The notes under the pieces were generated by a model. It did no database searches and had not been told where the DNA came from. It saw only the letters and a program-made list of their open reading frames with translations. Shown in pieces: positions 32,146 through 46,283 of a DNA stretch of 64,000 nucleotides (position 1 is the first letter of the stretch; each line of letters opens with the position of its first letter). Source of the stretch: Trichobilharzia szidati (lineage: Eukaryota; Platyhelminthes; Trematoda; Strigeidida; Schistosomatidae); contig OX235272.1 of the NCBI GenBank assembly GCA_944472155.2, forward strand, positions 5,130,354-5,194,353, written 5' to 3'. Position numbers and translations under genes: made by a program.

Positions 32146-33089
32146 TATTATTATTATTGTTTCCTTTAATTCCTAGAGGAACATAGGGCTTCAGCCGCCC
32201 GTCTCCATTGCGTTCGCTTCTCTGCTAGAGTCTTCAAGTCTGTCCACACGTTTTCATCTCCTCTTCACATGACCTCCTCCAAGTCACCCACCCTCGCACT
32301 GACGAAAAACTCGACGCTTCCCTTTCGGGTTCCACTCGAGCAATGGCTTGTCTAGTGATGTCACTTGATGGTTTGTTTTCTAAGAGTATGGCCAGCCAAT
32401 CCACCTTCATTTCTTCCTGCAGATTTGTTTCACAACCGGTTCCAGCTGAGTTGGTTCGCTCATTGCCAAAGATCTCTGTTGCTGATCTTTTCTGGCTGGC
32501 CATCTGATCTTGAGTGGTATTGAGCGAAGACAACTGTTAATGAAGGTCTGTAGTTTGTTCGAGATGCTCTTTATGACGCGCTGGCCAAGTCTCTGATCCG
32601 TATAGTGAATAGCACTGGCTTCACATTGGAGTTGAAAATCCGGATCTTATTTTTGATGCTGAGTGCTGTTGATCTCCACATAGACTTGAGAGAAATGAAA
32701 GCTTGTCTTGCTTTCCCGATTCTTGCTTTGATATCATCGTCAGTTCCGCTGGCCTGTAGTTGAAACGATGCTTCCCAGGTATGTAAAAGAGGTTGTTTCT
32801 TTCAGGTTCCCCCCATTTATGCTGACTGCTATCTGCTGTTGTTGCCGTTGCTGTTGTCCAGAAATCTTCATCACTTCTGTTTTCTCTATGTTTACCTGAA
32901 GTCCTATCTTCTCTGGATGCTTCTTCTGCCAACTTGTTGCTTTTCACTTGCACATCTTCCAGTTTGTGGGAAATCAGACATATATCATCGGTGAAGTCCA
33001 GATCCTCTAAGTTGTTTGTATGAGTCCATTTTATGCCTGTTTTCTCATTGCCCGCTGTTTGTCGCATTATCCAATCTACTGCAATCAGG
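32146..33089 (-). pseudogene. RTE-like LINE (family A) RT C-terminus and 3' end
   Basis: Minus strand from 33,067: MRQTAGNEKTGIKWTHTNNL, EDLDFTDDICLISHKLEDVQ (FADD altered to FTDD in motif C), KHRENRSDEDFW, then the tail with WPASVKSI-type sequence, [20 protein letters not shown] and the ATTATTATTATT tail at 32,146. 5'-truncated at 33,089. It keeps the uninterrupted sequence used to define the insertion point at 16,458. Confidence 0.85.
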
Positions 33090-36000
33090 AAAGATGTAAT
33101 GTTAATGTCAATTTGCTTTAAAAATTTTACATTAAGAAGACTCTGACCTCAGTCAAGTAGCTACTTCTCTGCGTTAGGTTTGTCATATTACCACTCTCAA
33201 AGACAGGTCATGAAGTGCAGCGTCCCGCCAGATTTTCACATTTAATCCCACCTGAAGAGACATTGATAATAAATTTTTATCTCTGAAGGTGTTTAAAAAA
33301 CGTTTCGTGTTACTTCTCATAGCACTGAATTCTTAATTGAGTCATTCGAGTAAAAATAATGTGTTCACGAGGTTGTGGAGTCCTGAACAATAGATCCCTA
33401 TGGTGTTTACAAAATGACGAAAATGGACACACCGTACATAACTTTTGTTTGGTCAATTACTTTGTCAAATATATATAACTTTGGCCTTCGAAGGAAAATA
33501 TAGTCATGCTGTCGTCACTTCGTCACTGTCATCTTTCTCCGCTAATACCCATGTTATATCCTATGGGATTCGCAAGAACATCTTATCGTCGTCCAAAGAC
33601 TATTCAGTAACCGGTAAACAACTTCCACCAGTGGACACTACCCGAACAGTAAAATGGATCTGTGGATTATAGTATTAATTTGTTGCAGTGGACTATAACT
33701 ATAATTTCAAGCAGCCACTAACATTTGTAATATACTGATTTAAAATTTTTTCACTCACGTGGATCTTCATCACGATATTTTCACCGCTATCGAGCTTATT
33801 GTTAAGCCATCTACAAAGTAACCGCATTTCAAACCTCATTTTTACTGAAGGCATCCTTCCATTTAGTGTTTATAATAGTGCGGGCTCGTCAGGTAATAAC
33901 AACTGCCTTGTGCTTTCAAACAGTTTGGTTTTCTGAAACAAGCCCTTATGGGCTTCAGGAGGTCTGAATAGAATAAATCTCCCTTCTTTTTCTGATGCCT
34001 GAATTGGTGCGGAGGTGGAGACGACTTTCTAGCACTATGCAAAAGCACTTCATCAAATTTTGGTCAGGTTTTTCAAAATGCATCTTAGATCCAAATACCA
34101 GTTCAAAAGACTTCATCTCTGATCATATGACAATCAAGTTTCACAAATAAATATCAATAACATTTACCTAAGAATAGAACCAAACAGACAAAATCTTTAC
34201 TCAGCGAGGAAGACATGATTATTTGAGACAAATACGAACTTACGTCAAATGACATGCTGCGATAATAGATTAAACTCTCAGTAGATCTTTGGTTCATTCG
34301 TCTTTGAAAGTGAAACAAGTAGTAAATGAACCACCACGTGATGACACACTACAGGAACGAATTCTGCCGAGAGTAAGTACCTCGTGAACGCAGACTTGTT
34401 CCAGTAATACAAGACATCTCACCGGAATGCCCCTTCAATAATGCCCCTTGAGCTAGAGATGTGGGGTGTATATTGGTAGCCACCTGGTAGGATGAGAGAT
34501 TACCTTCACAGTAGGTCTTAGTCAAACAGAGTTTACTTTTTAACCACATTGGTCCCCCATGATAGCTGGAACAACTCAGTGATCTGACGACGATATATTG
34601 ATGTTTGCAGATCACACAAATAATTTATAATCTTTGCTTATTTCTGACTCAGTGTTATACACTGATGATTTTAAAGATGTCACTAAGACGAGACAGCAGA
34701 CTGAAGCCTCCACTCCTAAGGGGACTCCTTCAGTAACGAACTCTTATCCAAGTGATAACCTACACACCAGAAAACTTGGGTGTGTCGAAACTGTCCCTGA
34801 TTAACGAGATACTAGGAGTTCTCCAAGGCAATGCCTGGTGCTCCAGATGTCTTCTCCAGGACAATGCATAATCGAACTTTTAGCGGAAAGTACTTCACCA
34901 AAATTATTAGCCTACACCACTCACCATTCAACATAGGACTCTGACTCGTTAAGCTGCAGGCTCGTGGTCAGGCATCCACGCCATTTGAAACGCCATCGCG
35001 CTACATCTGTCTGCTCGTGAACGAGCCCTAGATAGTTAAGCACCCAACGTCGCACTGCGATTCGAATCTCAAAATATAGTTCGTATTTGGAAGGTCAGTT
35101 TAGTGTTTTGATTTGCCTTTGGTCTAAGCAGGACAAATACTTTAGGATTTCTGTGTATAAGAACCTGATTCAATACTCATCATACTCAGAGTAGAAGTCT
35201 ACACCTTATCATCTTTTAAAACACGGTACTCATGTAGAATGGCAGTAAACATAGCTAAATTTCAGAAGAACTTTAGGGGATCATAGAAGTTCGTTAACTC
35301 AGTAGAACCTCAGTCGTTTCACTGTCAGCAATCAATTTGCTTATCCGTGTGGATTGAGACACGTTGGTCAATGTAATTTTCAAGAGACAAGAGCTCGGCA
35401 GCTTCGCTTTGGTGTGATTATCAACTTAACACTGTCGTCATCGTCAATAAATACATCTTTCAGCAGCCATATGTGTTCTCTTTGCTGGTGGTGGCGACGT
35501 TAAGAACAGCCTGGCCACCAGATTATATGGGCCAGGTAAACAGTCAGTGGGTAGTGTGGCTAGCGCCTAGGTCCAACAGGACTGATAGCCACATATCAAC
35601 CATGAGCGTTACATCTACTAGAGGCAAACTGAATACAACTTCAAAGTCATTCGAGAAGCCTAACTGGTTTCTTAAAGAACTGCACCTGTCATTTCTTTTC
35701 GAGGTGATAGTCAGAGACATTTACATATATGATGCTCCTTTGGAGGCTGACGGTATCGACATTCGCGAACTGTACGGAGTATACTAACGCAAGGTCTTAT
35801 ACCAACAACTTATATAATATTCGTTTGTCGTGTACCAAAGACAAAGCAAAAGACCAGATTTAGTCGTCCAAAGTACTAGATATATTTCGGGACCGAATCG
35901 TGCGCTGAAGTGAATGCTTAGCTGGCTAGTGATCGTGTACGCACGTGACACGATGGAGTACCAAATGGCAAGGATGCTTGACCGGAAGCCTTCAGCTAAA

Positions 36001-36790
36001 CAAGTCGACTTAAACAGTGGGGGTCAACATCCGATGTTTAGTGATGATTGCTGTGGTCAATAATTTTGGGGAATTATTTACCGCTACGCTCCATTTTTAA
36101 GTGTCAATGAATAAACCACAACATTTCTGTGTGTAAAAAATAATTTAGTCTGAGATACAACTTTCAGTAATATCTGGTAAATTACATGTAGTCAGCTAAT
36201 TGACCGGGGCCAGTTTGTTTGTTAGAACATCATAAATCAGCTTGCTGTAGTATTTTCGACCGTGAAAATGTCATAATTACGAGGAACTTAGCCTCTGTAT
36301 TGCAAATAGTGATGTAGTCATGAAATACTGTGGCACAGGGACACAGCTGCGAACGGTAATACCAACAGTTGGGGGAGAGGGTTTGGTCACTGAAATCTTG
36401 TCCACTAAATACACATACAAACCAGTCGATGGGAGCAATGTAGCACTAAAGCCAGGAATATATAATTGAAAGATGAGAAGTAAGAGAACTATATAACAGA
36501 CATAAGACATTTGTAAATAACTCGGTGATGCTCTCGATGATGGCGAATGTGTAGGTTATCTCCAGGAAACAAACATTACTGCGTTGGCGTGTGCTATGTC
36601 CATGAAATTAATTTTAATAATAATCATAAATTTTACTGTGATACTGTACGGTAGCAATGCCTGCGGATTCTTATCAGCGACTTCTACCACCCGACACTGG
36701 AGCTCACCAGATAATTCCAGTATACGATAAGGTCATAGATATTGGTCCTCGACAAACTTCACTTCTTTCAGAACAAACGCATTGCAAATT
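33090..36790. other. Unassigned 3.7-kb stretch upstream of the LINE
   Basis: Less AT-rich than its surroundings and with few of the recurrent repeats. Short frames exist at 33,445-33,672 (+), 34,349-34,615 (-) and 35,473-35,787 (+), none with a motif, splice-site context or homology that I recognise. Could hide decayed LTR-element sequence; I make no functional call. Confidence 0.3.
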
Positions 36791-36799
36791 AAAGAGGGG

Positions 36800-38040
36800 A
36801 AAATCTATTCTGACTGGTTCTTCTCATTCGGTACACGTCTGTCCTGTTCATTTTTACAGATCCTTTTCTAATAAGCTCATGTGCTTGTTTATTTCTATTC
36901 TGGACAAACTGACTAATAGTGCAGACCTTGCCTCTTCCGTCAGTCACTTACAGGATCTGAAGATCCGGAATTCCGCAGAGATAATGATCTTTCTTGGCTT
37001 TCGAACTCTCCAGCCATATCCTCTAGGACTTTCCAATCTGCTCGGAAGAGAAAAAGAAGACAGATCAAGTCTATAATCCTTTCTCAGAATTTCGAACATA
37101 GTGACAGGCTCTTATCTCTGTCGATTTTGAGATAAGTAAGTATATTATATTGCTTATACCATGAATCACATCAGTCGCCTTTCTTCGCATAATTCCTAGA
37201 ATTTGAGGGTTTCAGTTCGGACTACGGCTGGCTGCCTCAATGCCAATTTCTAGTTTTGACCTCACTAGAGAAGCATATAAGGTGGGGAACATATCATTGG
37301 CAATTCTAGCGAAACTTCTGCATATTTCCCATAAAAATGTAAAGCTGTGTTGCCGTCGCACCACAGTGTGCCATAGATTTTAGGCCATGATATACAGTGG
37401 CATCTAGATCTGTGTTCACCTGAACTGAAGGGATTGACGTTCCCTGTATGTTCTATGCGCTGACGCTTACAAGCCTAATACATACACTTGCACTCCTCGC
37501 AACATTGATGGGAAACATCCATTATTCAGCCAACCTAATATGTCGCTATCATCCTGCAGCTCTATCCAAACTTTTACTTTATCCACGCAGGAAACCACGG
37601 GAGGTTTTGTGACCACAAATGATTAGTTGGAACAAGGCATAAACAATAGAGGCTTAAGTACAACAGCTTATGGTTAATGAGAATCGCTCCAGTTTGACTA
37701 CAAATTTCCGTCTCTTACTTCCATGAAATTCTTTAACACAGCTGAAGAGATCTCTGACTGCTAGGCTTTCCAGTTTCACAAGCAATCTTGTGCGACTCAT
37801 TTTGTTGAAAGTTTTGCTGAAATTGATTGGAGTATCGTCGGTGCATCACTTGTAAATGCTGTCCCTGAACCTAACCTAGCCCTTTCTTATTTTGACGTTT
37901 GTGAGGCACGAGAGGCTTCCGCGAAACTGTGCTTTGCTCTGGATAATAAATTCCCAGCGTTTCACGAGAGCTTTCTTGTTTATTCTTCCAATAAATTGAT
38001 CGAGGTACTGCTAAGGCTAACACTCCCGTAATATGAAAGA
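36800..38040 (-). pseudogene. CR1-like LINE ORF2 remnant (RT to C-terminus)
   Basis: Minus strand, several frames: ISAKLSTKMSRTRLLVKLES (the FSKAFDKV motif A region), SLAVRDLFSCVKEFHGSKRR, VSCVDKVKVWIELQDDSDIL (the YADD..KVW region with the catalytic DD lost), NDMFPTLYASLVRSKLEIGI, and ESPRGYGWRVRKPRKIIISA. This block order is that of CR1-type ORF2 proteins. Every block is broken by stops and frameshifts. The plus frame at 36,657-37,076 is antisense to it and is not a gene. Confidence 0.72.
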
Positions 38041-38049
38041 CAGAGCCTA

Positions 38050-39340
38050 GATCATCAGTTGTAGGCAGGTGTTAGTGCCACACGCTCCCAATCACTTACT
38101 AACACTCCCTGTGTGAGTGGTTGCACGGGTACATTAGTCGACGCACTGGTTGTGAGTTGCCAGCTATTTGAGAAGTCCTGGGTGAAGATCAGTCCCTGTC
38201 GACCTCCTTGTGCTAATTTCCTAAGGGAATGAATCAAGATTTTTTGCATTTCTAACTGTATGAATAACAAAACTATATTGTTTTTACTGACGTTTCTTAA
38301 TTTAATGCTAATAGCCTCATAAAAACATTATTAAACTAGAATTTACAAAATTTCAGCTTACATATAACAACTTAATCATCGTACCTATGTGGTCATTTTT
38401 GCGTTGTCGTATTAGCCAGTCGGCAAAGATAACAAAACAAGGTGTAGATTGTTGTATTTGTTAAGTGTGTAAAATTATAAAAGCAGCGTGTGTTTATATA
38501 GTGAAATTTCTTATCACATTCGTATTGATTTTATCATTTCCTAGGGGAGGGAGGTCTAACCCGTTTTCCTATGGTGAGGCCAGAGCTGATGCAGCTGATG
38601 GTGGTGACTTCTGTGTGAAGATTCTGGATAAGTATTGTGCTGCTGTTCTGCCTTTCTCCTGATCCTCTTCAAAAACTTCTTTGATAGCAGCCGCTGGGCG
38701 TCTAGTTCCTGAGGTTCATGTATGAGAATACTATTCTGGCTGGGTCGATCCTTTTGATCTAGATGAATTTTAAATTTCACTTGTGACTGGTGGTGCCCTG
38801 CAAAGCTTTATTTCTTGCTGCAGTGTTAAGTTACTTTACTCAGAATGTCTCAAGGGTGACACTCATGTTCCAACACCCATGTTATCTCCTGGATAGTTCA
38901 TAAGCCCCCAGTTTATCCACCAGGGACACATTCTTCAGAACTTCGGAACAGACTAAGGGATGTAGGGCTGTCATAAGCGTGGTAGGTAGGTGTAGGTAGC
39001 TTTCTGGAATGACTCCACGCAGATTTCATATATTTCAGAGTAATTATGTGATAAGACTCCGGAAGAGGCAAAATATTTATCATCTTATGACGTATTTGGT
39101 TGGGCTTGGGTTGCTGGCCCGTTAAACTGCAACAACTCTGTACTTGGGTTAAAGCCTCTTTGAAGGAATGTAATGTCTCTGACTTTTTATTCTTACACAG
39201 CATGTATTGGTTTCAAAGACACAGAATATAGGGGGATTCTTATTACTTCTCATTTCTTTGTGAGTTTGGAAACTGAAGGTCGATTGCTTTATTTGCATTG
39301 ACATCAAGGTACTGTTGTAGGCCGTCAATTATTAAAATTT
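38050..39340. other. Upstream region of RFC5, no gene recognised
   Basis: Minus frames at 38,055-38,270, 38,556-38,780 (KFKIHLDQKDRPSQ...) and 38,913-39,203 are open and could be scraps of an LTR-element polyprotein, but I see no catalytic motif. The RFC5 promoter must lie toward the right end. Confidence 0.35.
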
Positions 39341-39353
39341 TTGGCGGTTTGAG

Positions 39354-42300
39354 ATGGACATTCCTTGGTATGTTCAATTTCTGTCGTAAGACATACTTTA
39401 GGATTGAAAAATATAGACCAAATTCCATAGAAGACCTTATAAGCCACGATGACATTTCGAAAACAAGTATGGCTTATTTTTACTGTTGTTAATTGCTTAT
39501 GCAGTCTCGAGATTCATCGATCAGGATAGATTGCCACATTTACTCTTTTATGGACCACCTGGAACAGGAAAGACTAGCACCATCCTGGCTGCAGCAAAGC
39601 GCCTTTATTCCCGTCAGTTTAATTCGATGGTCTTGGAGGTGAGTGTATGCAAAACCAATATTGTTGTAGCTAAACGCATCTGATGATCGTGGAATCGACG
39701 TTGTTCGTGAACAAGTATTAAGCTTTGCAAGCACAAAGACCCTTTTTGCGTAAGATAGAGTTGTTTAATAAATTCTTCAGTGGCAAATTCAAGCTGGTTA
39801 TTTTAGATGAAGCGGATTCTATGACCAAGGATGCTCAAAATGCCCTACGTAGAAGTAAGATATATCTTACACTTAAGTGTTTATTCTCATCGTTTCTAGT
39901 TATCGAAAAGTTTACAGAAAACACTCGCTTTTGCCTCATATGTAACTACTTGTCCAAAATCATTCCCGCTATACAGTCAAGATGCACAAAGTTCCGCTTT
40001 GCTCCACTCGCGTTTAATGATGTCAGTTTATGTCTTCGAAAAATTGCCTCAAGTGAAGGGTAAGAGAAAGTTTACTTATTTCTGTTTAGTGTTCGCTTAA
40101 CAGATGATGGTGTGAAGGCTATATTTCAGTTCGCATCTGGTGATATGCGCAAATCTATCAACTTATTACAGGTAATGTCTATGTATGTGATCCGTTTTCC
40201 TGCTGTTAGTTGTTAGGCTTTATGTAACGACAAGACTTTCATCTATTCACTTTTTATATACAGATATAGGTTAACGGTGACCACCGTTTTACTTCATCTT
40301 ACTAAGAAATAACCGTTTGAGATGTACAGCAGTTGAGATTTTCCGAATAGCCAGGCTAGAAATCTAAATACCATCCACATGATGTAAGGCTTCTTCGCAA
40401 ACACTTAAATACAATGTACCTGATTACGAATGACACTTTTAATCTTCATGTCAAATAAGAATACTTAACTACCGTGAAAAACCAGAAATGCTTGGTTCCG
40501 TCTTTCTCGAGGGTTCGAACCTCAGAAGGGACATGACTTCCTTCAAGGTTGCAGATACGCCTTGTTGACTGGTGAGTGCCAAGTAGCACGAGACATAGGT
40601 ACAGCCAAGGCTTCCTGCTGATTACTTCCAACCATCTAATATCAACACTTCAAAATGCTGGTATGGTGGCCACATGGCAAACTTGGCTGATAAAATTCTG
40701 ACTGACTGGCTGATTTCAACATAGAACTTTGCACCGATGTGCAGCAGTTCAAGTCGCCACACTCCCTCCACGTAGCATACAAAGCCAGAGAAGAAAGTAA
40801 AAAGAAACGCAAAATAGATACAGTAAACAGAGATATGAGGCAAAACGAATAGTAATATCGAAGAACAATGCAGTTTTATTGGGTTTTATAAGTCACGAGG
40901 AGTGCATGCACCTGCGCCATTGGGAACGATTTTGAGCCATTTCACCGATAATTGTCTCCAGGCATTGGTATTTACCAGTCATGAAGTCTACACCTTCCTA
41001 CGTGTCTGGCTTAAACTAACTGTTGTGGAATCCATTGACTGATGAGGTCATGTTTTGATTTGACCACCACTGGATATTTTCCAACATTATCCTGTGTCAG
41101 CTAACATTGCCCGTCGAGGAAGGCTATGGCTAGGGATGAATGCGTAATACATGTCCTAACCATCTCAATCGATGTAATCGCTTCACAGCCTCTTCTATTG
41201 ATTCCTTCTCTTTACCTACTGAGAGAATTCAGCCTGCACCAAACAAAGGACTAGACACATTACACTAGTTAGTAACTAGTGTCCAATCAAAACTACGGTT
41301 TCATATATTGGATAGTAGGCATCATAATGTAATTTAGCCAACTTAAGTTTATTAGGCAGACCAGATACTTCAGAGTTAAGTGCTTCATCCTATCAGTTAT
41401 AACGCTATGATTCAAGCTGAGAAGAAATCTTAGAGTATATACACAAATCTAAGCAAAAACATCTTTCGCTGATTATTTTGGTTTTGTTTGGTATTATTAT
41501 TACCTTAGATCTGAGTAGAACATGGGGCTTCACTAGCACATCTTCATTTTGTCGTGTTCTCTGCAGTCGCCTCTTCAGTCGGCCCCTACAACTGTCTATA
41601 AGCTTTCATCTCCCCCATGTCACCTTCCCAACCCTTCTATTCCCATTGGAGAGCTGGTCTGGCTCATGATGTCATTCGACGGCCGCCTCCGCATGTGTCT
41701 GATCCATCTCTATTGTTTGATATTAATCATACTTGTTGTTCTCTGAACTTAAGTAACGCCTTCAGTAATTGTACAGTGTTAATTAATTTAGCAAATGAAG
41801 GTGTCATTATTAATTTTTAGTTACACTTCGGTAGATTAAAGTATCAGAATTAGTTTACACAATACGTTTGATTTCTTTTTGCCTCCTCAGTAGCACTAAA
41901 CGGATTGAGTTCTTTTACCAATTGATGCTGTATGTAATGAACTGTTAAGTGTTGTTTAATCCTTTTATCTTATCGAAGAAACATAAAGCGTTTAAATGTA
42001 TGTATGCACATCCCGTTGTACATTGGTTGTAATCTTTACCTTGGTGCTGCTGCTTACTAATTAAGTAAAATCTTGAATGAACTCAGTTACCTGAAACAAG
42101 TTTTTCATATACCAGGCTATATGCCACACTTATTGTGCCTGTAGGTTATGCCTACTGCCCATTTGTTCTGTCTAGGCAGGATTCGAATACGTGACCAACA
42201 GGCTGAAAGTTGAATACCTTGTCTACACAACCATAAATGACACTACATTAAAATATTGTCAAACAGATTTAATTAGTTTTCAAGTTTTATTATGAATTGG

Positions 42301-45300
42301 CTTCAGTTAGAGAACGATTAAGAACTAGGGAGTACTAGTTTGTGACTCTTCATCAGTACGCACCTATCATACCGCCAGGGATATAACCCAGTACCTTCAG
42401 GTTGAGCATTCAACCACTAGCATGGAATCCTTTGTTCCTTCAATTTTAACTTCTACCAGTCGGTGATATATATATGGCGCAACCGCTAACCCCAACCTCA
42501 CCGACGAGTATTTGCCCTCACACTCAACTTGGTAGACCTTGCTCACTACGCTTTCCCACTAGTGATTAGTTTTCAGGCATTGGTTTCCAGAGATTCTTGA
42601 TTGAAATTGGTCAAATCCAGAAGTAAAACCACTAATAATTAGTCTTTGTTTGTATATATATAAGTTGGCTTATAAATCTGTATAAGTTTAGCAGTTCACT
42701 TTACCACACAGTACTGTTGAGATTCTTATCAGGAGACATTTATCCCTTGTCACTACGACATCACATCTTCAATTATTTTTCTACTAAACCTTTCACTGTT
42801 CTGAGTATTTCTTATAAATTCATCAGTTTAATATTTAAAAAGTTCATCACCCTCCTTTATTCAGATTATCCTTCTTATTTTTGAAACGTCCATGCCTTAC
42901 TCAAGTGTTTTGTATAATGTGCATATGAAATACCTCTATGACATATTAGAACGTCATTTACTCACTAATTAATCCTGTTTTATTTGGCTGCCATGTTTAA
43001 CCACACAAAAAATAATGATTCATACCTTTTTTTATTGTGTAGAGTGCATCGATGTCATCGGAAACTGTTGATGGATCAGCTGTTTACGCTTGTGTTGCCT
43101 ACCCATCACCAGATGAAGTTCGTTCACTTCTAGATCATGTGCTGAATGAACCTTTAAGTACTGCATACCAAAGTAAGTATAATTCCTTTTGTTTTGTTTT
43201 TGTAATTGTCTTAAACAGAGCATTATTCACTTAACATCCGTGTGTGTGTAAGAGGTAATAAATAGGCCCTTTTATAGAATTTATTACATAGTAGAACAAT
43301 GACACTTTCAGGTGTTGAGATACACAGATTGAAAGAAAACGAAATGTTGTATACGTATCAACACGTAATACTAGTCTATAAAGTTGGTGAATTTTACTCT
43401 GAACTGTGTGTGGGGGATGTCCATTGTCCGACCTGAACACTGCTACCTATCATTCGAGTGTGCGGGCTCCTGTCAAATGTAAGGTGATGCTACAGGACTG
43501 GATTGCATTGACTGCTAGCTTGAAAATAGAAAGTGAAATGGTAGAGTGTATTGACCATTTCATTTATTGGGAAAGTTGCATCAGCCAACACCAGCGAGTT
43601 GATCGCTGACGAAATCTCGTCAGGGATACAGAAGGTTGGTTTGGCATATGGCAGTTTACGCCATCTATGGTGTAAACGTGATATCCAGCTGTCGACCAAA
43701 AGATGTATGTACTGCTTAGAAGTTCGCTCTATCCTCCTTTATGGCTGTCAAGGAGACATGGCCATTGAAAGTGGTAGATAGCTGTTTTTGATCACAGGTG
43801 TCTGCGTTCTATCTCGTGTGTGAAGTGGTATAAAAGGGTGAGCAATATTTAGGTTAGGCATTAGTTGAGTGCTAAGTAAGGAGGGAAAATCAAGCGACGA
43901 GGTTGTGGAGCAATTCCATCTACTGAGATGGTTAGGACATGTGCTACTCATGCCTAGCCCATCACCTTCCTCGACAGGCAATGTTAGCTGACACAAGATC
44001 ATGCTGGAAAAGAGCCAGTAGTGGTCAAACTAAAACATGGCTTCATCAGTCAATGAAATCCACAACAGTTAGTTTAAGTCAACCACGTAGGGAGAGGCAG
44101 ACTTCCTGGTTGGGGCTATCGGAATGGTAAAAACCAGTGGCTAGAGACAATTGGTGATATGGCTCAAAATCGTTCTCGATTGTGGCGTGGATGCATTCAC
44201 TCTTTATGATTTTTCATACCCAATGAAACTCTGTTGTTCTTCCATACAACTGTTCTTCTTTCCCCATACTTCTGTTTATTATCTCTCTTTTGAATGTCTC
44301 TCTACTCTCTTCTGTTGCTTTGTGTGTTGCATGAAGTCTGGGAACTCGCAGTGCTGCACATCTGTGCAAAGTTCTACGTTGAAACCAGCCAGTCACTCAA
44401 TCAATGTGCGGATGATGTTGTCCTTCTAGGTGAAGACGCTGCCAAATGCGGAGTCTTCTGAACGACGGGTCTGCACTGACTCCCGGTTTAAAGAAGGGAA
44501 GTGGGTGGGGATTGGTGCGTTTCACTTCACCTATTCGGAAAGTTACATCAGCCCTAATGCACTGATTGCTGCCGAAATCTCAGCATGGGTACAAAAGACT
44601 TGTTTGGCGCTTGCCAACTTACATAACCTCTGATGTAGACGTGATATACGGTTATCGATCGAAGGACATGTTTAGTCCTCTCTGCTTTCCTTTATGGTTT
44701 TGAGACATGGCCATTGAAAGCGGAAGACCTGAAAAATCTGTAGATGCTTGCTTTCTATCTCCCACGTCAAAGTGGTGACAGTATGCTGAATAATATCCGG
44801 GTTAGTGATTTTGTGTTAGGTAAGAAGGGTAATTCAAATTATTGGGTTGTAAAGGTTATATCGATTACGTTGACTTGGACGCTTTTGCGAATGCTGATTC
44901 ATCGCCTTCCTCGACCAGCGATTTTAGCTGATATATGGTTGGCTTGTGATGAAAGAGTTAGGAGGAGGTGGTGGTCAAACCAAAACTTGGCATCAGCCAG
45001 TGAAGTCATTGACAGTTGGTCTGAACCACTTAGGGAAGTGTAAATTGCCTGATTGGGTATCTCAGAACACCAAGAATCAATGTCTAGAGACCTATTGGCG
45101 ATATGACTCAAAATCATTCCCAGTGGTGCGTTCATCCCATTGAGTCATGATACTTCTTTTGAATGTTTTTCCTACCTTTCTTTTCAATTTGAACTGCCTC
45201 ACTTTTGTGTGTAAAGTTCTATATTGATGACTCAATCATTTAGTAGTTTTATTACCTCTGTGCTATTGTGTTTGTTCTTTCTTTTTGCACTTTATATTCA

Positions 45301-45584
45301 CTGTGTAGATATTAGATGTGGTAACCCCGTAATAAACCTCTATACATTGTTTGTTTGCTTGTCTTTTATGCATTTCCAATTTTATTTTATTTTTTTTTAT
45401 ATTTTGTTTTCAGACATTGTATCTGCAAAGAATTTAAGGGGAATCGCCCTTCAGGATATACTCACAGAAATTCATCCATTGATAATGCGAAGTAAGTCCC
45501 ATCTGTGTATCTGTCTTCCTCTCCCCCCCCCCACACACACACACTTTTCCTATAGAAGAAAGATTCTGCTTCAAATTATTCAAG

Positions 45585-45635
<51 letters not shown>

Positions 45636-46244
45636 TAATTTACTTTACTTCGGCTATCTCCTACGGGAGTATGAGCCGGCTTCATGAACATCTCGAATCA
45701 TCGCTGCCATGGTGAGAGTCGTTTGTAAGAGGGTTCATGAAGTTTCATGGGAATTTGGTACGAGTGATGTCCCCAGAATCGCTTGGCCTTTTGTTTGAGA
45801 GTGCAGCTCTAGCCTTTACACAACCAAGTGTGACCTACAAGGCAGTAGGAGTGGAGTAGGGAGTCCACTATCCATTGGCAGCCGGTGACCGGAGTTCGGG
45901 GGGCCAGACATCTAGGATATCCAACAAGCCCTTTGTCCATACGTCTACCGGTGAGCTCCAGTGAGCTTCATACGCCAGTCGTTGGAGGTTTGGAATCAGG
46001 ATTTAGCCATCTCCCCTAGACTGTCATCCAATGGACAGTCAACCCGGCGAAGAGCGCCGGGCATCCGCTTTCGCCCTCTCACTTCGGTGAAAAACACCTC
46101 CGCCACGTGAAGGCAGTGGGTAGGACTTCCTCAGGAGAGGCTATGTAAGACGCCCGGTCATATGAGAGCATTTCAAGAGGTGTGCGGAGGGGTGGCCAAC
46201 CCGCAGCGCAAGGCACCCACCCCCGACCATCCTGAAGCTTTGGA

Positions 46245-46283
<39 letters not shown>

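Noticed and set aside
35473..35787. A 104-codon plus-strand gene
   Set aside because: Open by chance as far as I can tell: no splice sites, motif or family match; kept only as part of an unassigned stretch.
36657..37076. A 139-codon plus-strand gene
   Set aside because: The antisense strand carries ordered CR1-like ORF2 blocks across the same bases, so the frame is a chance opening.
45224..45715. A 163-codon gene with a long IYIYIY run
   Set aside because: It reads through RFC5 exon 9 and then a (TA)n microsatellite and a retroposed repeat.
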